Assembly (NCBI GenBank): GCA_021648185.1
Contig: JAKITH010000030.1
Location: 1-9,739, forward strand
DNA: 9,739 bases
Reading direction: 5' to 3'
Origin: Thiomicrorhabdus sp.
GTDB taxonomy: Bacteria; Pseudomonadota; Gammaproteobacteria; Thiomicrospirales; Thiomicrospiraceae
The notes beneath the pieces are model-generated. The model saw only the letters and a program-made list of their open reading frames with translations. It searched no databases and was not told the origin of the DNA. This document shows, piece after piece, positions 5,470 to 9,739 of this stretch. The stretch's first letter is position 1. Each line of letters begins with the position of its first letter. A program made the translations under genes and the position numbers.

Positions 5470-6555
5470 TTATTTGGATAACACGGGATGTTTTTGTTCG
5501 ATTTGAGTCAGTGCTTCAATCAATTGTTGATTTTGTGGCTGAGATTTAATGGCGATGCGAATGTGATGGCGACCAAGCCCAAAGCTGTCGCAGGGTCGGA
5601 TGAGGATGTTAAAAGAGTGTAATTGTTGTGACAACCATTGGGCATTGACATGTATTTTTACGAGCAAAAAATTAGTTTGGCTGGAATGCACCTGTGCCAC
5701 CAGCGGCGATTGTTGTAGGGCGGTTATAAAGCGTGGTCGTTCCGTGGTTAAAAATTGTTGCGTGTTATGAGGGTGTGCTAAATCGTTGAGTGCCGCGCGT
5801 AAAAAATGTTCGTCCAAGACTGAAATCGGCCAGCTTGACCACTCTATTTGGGTGAGGGCGTTGGGGTGTGTAAACAGTGCGCCAATGCGAATGCCGGGGC
5901 ACGCGTAATATTTGGTGAGCGACTGCAAAATGATTAATTTTGGCCATGCGTTGAGCTGTTCACGAAAACTAAGCTCTGCTTGAAATCCAATAAAAGGTAA
6001 AAAAGATTCGTCTACCCAAAACCAACATCCTATTGTTTTAAGCTGTTGTATTAAAGGCATTAAGCTTTTAGGGGGGGTAAAATTTCCTTGAGGAGTGGAA
6101 GGGTTCACCAGTACCACCACGCTGTTGGCGGTGAGTTGTGTCAGATGTTGCTCACTTAGCTGGGTTTGATTAAATACCTCAATCACCGTTTGACTATAGG
6201 CCGTGGCACCGCGTTGGTATTCGCTGTAAATGGGGGTAAATAGAAGCGTTGTATCGGGTTTTAGGTGCGAAAATAGGGTTAAAATGGCGCTGGAAATGCC
6301 ATTGGTTAAGGTGATTTGATTGGGCGAAAGATCAAAGGTGTTTGCAAGGGACTCGGTTAAGGCGTGGTAGTGATTGTCAGGGTAGTGAACCAGTGCTGTT
6401 TGAGCAGATTGAGTGATTTTTGTCCAGTCCACTGTAGGCTGTATTGGGTTAATGCTGGCCGAAAAATCCAGCACGGTTTGTAAGCTGTGTTCGGTGCTGT
6501 TGGGCTGTGTTTGGGCAAATTGGTAAACTTGTCCGCCGTGTGGTGTCGCTGTCAT
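5470..6555 (-). CDS. cobD: Threonine-phosphate decarboxylase (PLP-dependent)
   Basis: A 361-residue fold-type I PLP enzyme; Salmonella CobD is 364. It decarboxylates L-threonine O-3-phosphate to (R)-1-amino-2-propanol phosphate, the linker that CbiB attaches. Diagnostic segments: HGGQVYQFA (6-14), DFSASINP (30-37), YPDNHYHAL (58-66), NPSTPQGNF (151-159), WVDESFLPF (180-188, with the cofactor-binding Asp) and SLTKYYACPGIRIGA (212-226) with the PLP lysine K215. HGG and DFSASINP separate it from histidinol-phosphate aminotransferase, the nearest look-alike. The symbol follows Salmonella usage; Pseudomonas denitrificans calls the same gene cobC. The start overlaps the DUF71 stop (ATGA), and the ribosome site is weak, implying coupling. 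A G7 word lies inside the TPPK codons (160-163). Confidence 0.92.
   Translation of the reverse strand: MTATPHGGQVYQFAQTQPNSTEHSLQTVLDFSASINPIQPTVDWTKITQSAQTALVHYPDNHYHALTESLANTFDLSPNQITLTNGISSAILTLFSHLKPDTTLLFTPIYSEYQRGATAYSQTVIEVFNQTQLSEQHLTQLTANSVVVLVNPSTPQGNFTPPKSLMPLIQQLKTIGCWFWVDESFLPFIGFQAELSFREQLNAWPKLIILQSLTKYYACPGIRIGALFTHPNALTQIEWSSWPISVLDEHFLRAALNDLAHPHNTQQFLTTERPRFITALQQSPLVAQVHSSQTNFLLVKIHVNAQWLSQQLHSFNILIRPCDSFGLGRHHIRIAIKSQPQNQQLIEALTQIEQKHPVLSK
6071..6084 (+). repeat. G-run/AAAATT word, copy 5
   Basis: On the plus strand: seven G, T, AAAATT, within the decarboxylase gene on its non-coding strand. Confidence 0.55.
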
Positions 6556-7235
6556 AGTGTGTTTGAAAAGTCCAAGTAGTGATAGCCATAATCTCCATCT
6601 GTTCGGCGTTTAGCATGGTGTAAATTGAGCGGAATGGGAAAAGAGAATAAGGGGCCGTCGGTGACAACGGTATGAAATTCACCCCCCTCTGCACACACAT
6701 CAATGCCCAGTGCTTCGAGTGCTTGAATGGTCTCTAAATTAAAGGGGCTTCCTAAAAAGTGGGCAGGGACTTTTTGGGGCAAAATGGCAATAATGGTGGC
6801 TTGAAAGCCTGCATCAATAAATTCTTGTACCAGCGTTCGATGATCTTGAAGCCACAATGGAAATAACGGCGTAGTATCGGTGGCATCTCCTTGTTGCACT
6901 TGCCAATCTTGATGGGCTTGTAAATCAATATCGCCCAATACTAAATGGCTTGTGCCAACTTGTTTCATCTGGTTAAGGGCAAGTTGGAATTGCTTTAAGT
7001 AGTCGGCACTGGTGGTGGGTTGCGCTAGCAGAACGGTGCCCAGTGCGTTGGCTTGTTGCTCAATGATGCCCTTTGGAAGGTGGTGTGCGCGTGACAGCGT
7101 ATTGTGTTCGTTCATCATGGTGAGTAGCCCGGTTAAACGGTGCCCTTGTTGTTGCATTTTATACAGAGCCAAGCAGGCATCTTTTCCACCACTCCAAGCG
7201 GTGTAAAAAGGGGTGGGCGTATTGCGTGATGGCAT
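6552..7235 (-). CDS. DUF71/COG2102 PP-loop ATPase of the cobalamin-associated subfamily
   Basis: A 227-residue protein of the Dph6-like (diphthine-ammonia ligase related) family. Residues 15-20 are SGGKDA, the PP-loop that binds the phosphates of ATP. VLGDID (99-104), a PLFPLW segment (123-128) and EGGEFHT (183-189) are the other family signatures. PP-loop enzymes adenylate a carboxyl or carbonyl group, and Dph6 uses this to form an amide with ammonia. Bacteria do not make diphthamide, and comparative genomics has proposed a B12-salvage role for a bacterial DUF71 group; this gene's position between cobO and cobD, two genes from cbiZ, supports that. The exact reaction is unknown to me. Its ATG immediately follows the cobO TAA (TAAATG), and its stop overlaps the next start. 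It appears intact, with no Rid-family extension. Confidence 0.85.
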   Translation of the reverse strand: MPSRNTPTPFYTAWSGGKDACLALYKMQQQGHRLTGLLTMMNEHNTLSRAHHLPKGIIEQQANALGTVLLAQPTTSADYLKQFQLALNQMKQVGTSHLVLGDIDLQAHQDWQVQQGDATDTTPLFPLWLQDHRTLVQEFIDAGFQATIIAILPQKVPAHFLGSPFNLETIQALEALGIDVCAEGGEFHTVVTDGPLFSFPIPLNLHHAKRRTDGDYGYHYLDFSNTL

Positions 7236-7841
7236 TTAAAAATCCACCCCAATTTGGGCTTTAATCCCATTTTTATAGGCGTGTTTGATCTCTTTAATGT
7301 CAGACACGGTATCGGCAATCTCTTTAAGTTCGGCCAGTGCGCTGCGTCCTGTCACCACAACGTGTTGCATAGAGGGACGGTTTTGTAATGCGTCCAGTAC
7401 GGTTTGTTTTTCTAAATATTGATAGCTTAGTAGATAGGTGAGTTCGTCTAACACCACCAAATCGTATGAAGGATCGCTCAGCATGTTTTGTGCAATGTCC
7501 CATCCTTTTTTTGAGGTGAGGATATCTTGGGTTTTATCTTGTGTATCCCACGTAAAGCCATCGCCTAATACGTGCCAATCGCAGTTAGGCTGGGCGCTAA
7601 AAAAAGCCTCTTCGCCTGTGTCGGTACGGCTTTTGATAAATTGGCACACACCCACTTTCATACCATGGCCTAAGGCACGCGCCACCATGCCAAAGGCGGA
7701 GGTGGATTTTCCTTTTCCGTGCCCCGTAATCACCAGTAAAATGCCTTTCTCATCGGTGGCGTTGGCCATGGAGGCTTCAATTTGGTTTTTTTTGCGTTCC
7801 ATTTTGGTTTTATGAAATTGGGTTTGTTTGTCGTTTGTCAT
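7236..7841 (-). CDS. cobO: Corrinoid adenosyltransferase CobO/BtuR
   Basis: A 201-residue CobA/CobO/BtuR-type ATP:Co(I)rrinoid adenosyltransferase (E. coli BtuR 196). It transfers the 5'-deoxyadenosyl group of ATP to reduced corrinoid, either in biosynthesis or salvage. Walker A GHGKGKST is at residues 40-47, preceded by the KKNQ-rich basic N-terminus usual for the family. VGVCQFIKS, DLVVLDELTYLL and the terminal AQIGVDF also match. I chose the ATG at 7841, which forms an ATGA overlap with the cbiZ stop and has AAGGAAA about nine bases upstream. The open frame extends to 8012, but that extra N-terminus reads through the cbiZ gene and is unlike the family. Its stop touches the DUF71 start. Confidence 0.95.
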   Translation of the reverse strand: MTNDKQTQFHKTKMERKKNQIEASMANATDEKGILLVITGHGKGKSTSAFGMVARALGHGMKVGVCQFIKSRTDTGEEAFFSAQPNCDWHVLGDGFTWDTQDKTQDILTSKKGWDIAQNMLSDPSYDLVVLDELTYLLSYQYLEKQTVLDALQNRPSMQHVVVTGRSALAELKEIADTVSDIKEIKHAYKNGIKAQIGVDF

Positions 7842-8587
7842 GTTTTGGGTTTCCTTGAAGGCGTTTGGTGCGCTTGGAGCGTTTCGAGGGTTCCTAGTGG
7901 AAGGCGCTGAATGGAGGCGTTTAATGCATTGGAGACTAAGTGTGCAAGGGTTTCGCCAAGCCGTGTGTGTTTGCCGCAATAGGGGATGATATTGCCTTGA
8001 GGCGCACAACAAATGGCGGTGGAATCGGTGCCCGTCCCCGTTGCAATTTTTTGAGATACGGGGCTTTTAATGTTAAGCGATTGCAAGGTGGCCGCTTTGG
8101 CTTCGGTAATGATGCTCAGAGCTTCCACCATGGTTTTATCTTGCAGGGGCGTATCAATCATAACAAAAATATTAATGGTGCCTTGAGGTAAGTTTTCTTC
8201 AAATAGGTGGGGGTAATCGGCGGCATCGCCTGCGCGTCGGGCATTGGCTAAGCCACAGGTTAATGCAACGGTCACGGTGACCGCTTCAATGGTTTGACTG
8301 AGCACTCTTAGTGAGTTCATTGACGCGGCGGTCATCATGCCAACGGTGGTGTTTTGCAGTGAGAGTGTATTGCTGGCAACGTGCTGTAATGTGTCTTGAG
8401 GCGACGGGTGGCAGAGCGAGTTCTCATAAGGGCAGTGACCGACCTTTAAGTTGAGTAGATGGTTGGCATGACTGACCAAGCCACCGTTTAGCTCAGCTGA
8501 GCTAAGCACTCGATAGGCTTGCGGCAGGGAGATTAAGGTAAGTTGTTTGGTGCGTTCAATCGATAGGGATTGATAATCGATTTTCAT
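7838..8587 (-). CDS. cbiZ: Adenosylcobinamide amidohydrolase CbiZ
   Basis: A 249-residue CbiZ protein. CbiZ hydrolyses the aminopropanol side chain of adenosylcobinamide (and, in some bacteria, of pseudocobalamin-type corrinoids) to adenosylcobyric acid, so that imported corrinoids can be rebuilt with the preferred lower ligand. Family hallmarks: TVGMMTAAS (81-89), CGLANARRAGD (111-121), GTGTDST (184-190) and GKHTRLGE (205-212). I chose the ATG at 8587, which makes an ATGA overlap with the preceding stop and has GGAA six bases upstream. An ATG at 8608 would add seven residues. CbiZ was first recognised in archaea and is scattered in bacteria, so lateral acquisition is possible, though base use does not obviously differ here. 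Next to CbiB and BluB it makes a remodelling loop. Confidence 0.93.
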   Translation of the reverse strand: MKIDYQSLSIERTKQLTLISLPQAYRVLSSAELNGGLVSHANHLLNLKVGHCPYENSLCHPSPQDTLQHVASNTLSLQNTTVGMMTAASMNSLRVLSQTIEAVTVTVALTCGLANARRAGDAADYPHLFEENLPQGTINIFVMIDTPLQDKTMVEALSIITEAKAATLQSLNIKSPVSQKIATGTGTDSTAICCAPQGNIIPYCGKHTRLGETLAHLVSNALNASIQRLPLGTLETLQAHQTPSRKPKT

Positions 8588-9739
8588 GTTGGTTCCGTGT
8601 TTTGCCATTGGTTATAGAAAACCACCTGTTGCTGACTGAGTGGTTTGCGCCAGTTTTCTTTTTCGAGCATGGGTATTGGGTAAAATTCTTTTACATGCCC
8701 TAAACATAAGATGGCGATGGGGCGACCACTGTCTTCAGGATGGTCTTCGGGAATGTTTAATAGCGAGGCAACCGCACTTGGGTCAAATAGCGATACCCAG
8801 CCCACGCCAATCCCTTCGGCACGAGCTGCTAGGGCTAAATTTTGAATGGCACAGCCTACAGAGGCAATGTCCATTTCAGGCAGGGTTCGTCGTCCAAATA
8901 CCTCTTGGCTGCGTTTGTCAGAGAGGGTAACCACCATGACTTCGGCACACTCTAAAATGCCCTCTACCTTGAGCTTCATAAATTCATCTTTGCATTTGTT
9001 GAGCGCCGTTGCCGTCAATTGACGCTCTGTTTCGACCATTTCGTGGAGTTTTTGGCGCAGTTTTGGTTGTGTGATGCGAATAAAACGCCACGGTTGCATT
9101 AATCCCACACTGGGGGCGTGATGTGCTGCATGGAGCAAGCGATTGAGCAAAGTAGGGTCAATGGGTTGCTTTAAAAAATGGCGCATGTCCCGTCGTTGTT
9201 CTATGGTTTGGTAAACGGCCTCTATTTGGTGCGGTAAAAAGGCATTTTGTAAGGGCAGAGCAGGTGATGTTGTCGGTGTTTGGTTGAGTATTTGAAATAA
9301 CAGCGTGGTATTTAAATGCTCTTCCAAACAATCGGCCAGTCGTTCCAGCTGTTGTTCTCGCACGGCGTGAATATCAAACGTGGTTTGTGGGGTAAAGCCT
9401 GCCCAAGTTAAGAGTTGATTTAGGGCGTTGGGTTGATCAAATAACCCGTGTAGATAGGTGACCATTAGTTGATTATCTTCTGAAATCGCACCGTCTGTAT
9501 TGCCATTTTGCAGTTGAATGGCCGCCTGTTTGGGATACCCCGTGGTTTGCCCTGCATGAATTTCATAGCCTGTTACGGCAACGGGTTGGTTATCACACGC
9601 TTCTTTGTTACATAACAGTGTGCCCGTAACATTGCTCAGGGTTTTTTGTGGGGTCAGAGTCGTTTGGTAGTCAAAAAAGCCTAAGCCCGCTTGTTTTTCT
9701 TGCTCGCTTTCAATGTGTTCAGGGTCTAAAATCCATTTT
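8584..9739 (-). CDS. CobQ-BluB fusion: cobyric acid synthase C-terminus joined to 5,6-dimethylbenzimidazole synthase (5' end outside window)
   Basis: The minus-strand frame is open from the right edge to a TGA at 8584, giving 384 residues in the window. Residues 1 to about 151 are the C-terminal glutamine-amidotransferase part of CobQ: TLTPQKTL, VTGYEIHAG and TYLHGLFD with the presumed catalytic His97, then VREQQLERLADCLEEHL. The catalytic Cys would lie upstream, outside the window. A short linker (about 152-167, TPTTSPALPL) leads into a complete BluB of about 210 residues: RRDMRHF with Asp184 (Asp32 in S. meliloti BluB), APSVGLMQPWRF, and GIGVGWVSLF with Ser316 (Ser167). BluB breaks down reduced flavin to the lower ligand DMB. 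No in-frame ATG exists near the BluB start. The internal ATG at 9465 lies inside the CobQ fold and is not a start. The stop overlaps cbiZ. Confidence 0.92.
   Translation of the reverse strand, partial: KWILDPEHIESEQEKQAGLGFFDYQTTLTPQKTLSNVTGTLLCNKEACDNQPVAVTGYEIHAGQTTGYPKQAAIQLQNGNTDGAISEDNQLMVTYLHGLFDQPNALNQLLTWAGFTPQTTFDIHAVREQQLERLADCLEEHLNTTLLFQILNQTPTTSPALPLQNAFLPHQIEAVYQTIEQRRDMRHFLKQPIDPTLLNRLLHAAHHAPSVGLMQPWRFIRITQPKLRQKLHEMVETERQLTATALNKCKDEFMKLKVEGILECAEVMVVTLSDKRSQEVFGRRTLPEMDIASVGCAIQNLALAARAEGIGVGWVSLFDPSAVASLLNIPEDHPEDSGRPIAILCLGHVKEFYPIPMLEKENWRKPLSQQQVVFYNQWQNTEPT

Noticed and set aside
7842..8012. N-terminal extension of CobO to an ATG at 8012
   Set aside because: The extra residues are a shadow of the cbiZ 3' end in another frame. 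The ATG at 7841 has a ribosome site, an ATGA overlap and family-like length.
7438..8191. Plus-strand open frames opposite cobO and cbiZ
   Set aside because: They are antisense shadows of well-recognised enzymes with no ribosome site or family resemblance.
8584..9465. A stand-alone BluB-like gene starting at the ATG at 9465
   Set aside because: The frame continues upstream through clear CobQ sequence (GYEIHAG and others). That ATG sits directly before the TYLHGLFD motif inside the amidotransferase fold.
9647..9660. GGGGTCAGAGT in the CobQ part, resembling the REP word at 707-720
   Set aside because: It encodes the conserved TLTPQ segment of CobQ and has no complementary arm, so the match is coincidental.
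3607..9739. Cobalamin riboswitch for the operon
   Set aside because: No B12-box-like leader was found in the window. The operon's 5' end is beyond the right edge, so presence or absence cannot be judged.

Overview
The window looks like a gammaproteobacterial chromosome segment of moderate, slightly AT-rich composition. This is inferred from the proteobacterial trimeric porin with its C-terminal Phe, an MtfA-type peptidase, a RAYT/REP-like hairpin and a Salmonella/Pseudomonas-style cobalamin assembly operon. A sulfur-oxidising Thiomicrospira-like lineage would fit, but nothing in the window proves genus.

Left part (1-2100): the 5' portion of an M90/MtfA zinc peptidase gene runs off the left edge on the minus strand. 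It is divergent from a plus-strand outer-membrane porin (877-1941, GTG start, signal peptide). The spacer holds a REP-like hairpin and a PhoB-box-like site. A strong bidirectional terminator (2015-2064) follows the porin.

Middle part (2100-3620): a RES-Xre type II toxin-antitoxin pair on the minus strand, with a small palindrome and a 123-bp hairpin MITE upstream of it. The segment is bounded by two copies of the 3' end of btuF: the functional one (3621-3693) and a diverged, frameshifted relic (2121-2208). The relic sits just before the bidirectional terminator, so the TA/MITE segment appears to have been inserted between the cobalamin operon and its original terminator.

Right part (3607-9739): a tightly packed minus-strand cobalamin operon. 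In transcription order it encodes a CobQ-BluB fusion (5' end outside the window), CbiZ, CobO, a DUF71 PP-loop ATPase, threonine-phosphate decarboxylase, CbiB and BtuF. Four of the junctions are ATGA or TAAATG overlaps/abutments; the last two gaps are 19 and 14 bp. Together the genes cover cobyric acid formation (CobQ), lower-ligand synthesis (BluB), corrinoid remodelling (CbiZ), adenosylation (CobO), aminopropanol-phosphate synthesis and attachment (decarboxylase, CbiB) and periplasmic corrinoid capture (BtuF). The role of the DUF71 protein is not settled.

Most notable: the in-frame CobQ-BluB fusion; the DUF71 ATPase directly between cobO and the decarboxylase gene; the btuF 3'-end duplication framing the TA module; and a recurring DNA word (7-10 G, one or two bases, then AAAATT) found five times on both strands in different reading frames. 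No CRISPR array, rRNA, tRNA, integrase or cobalamin riboswitch was seen in the window.
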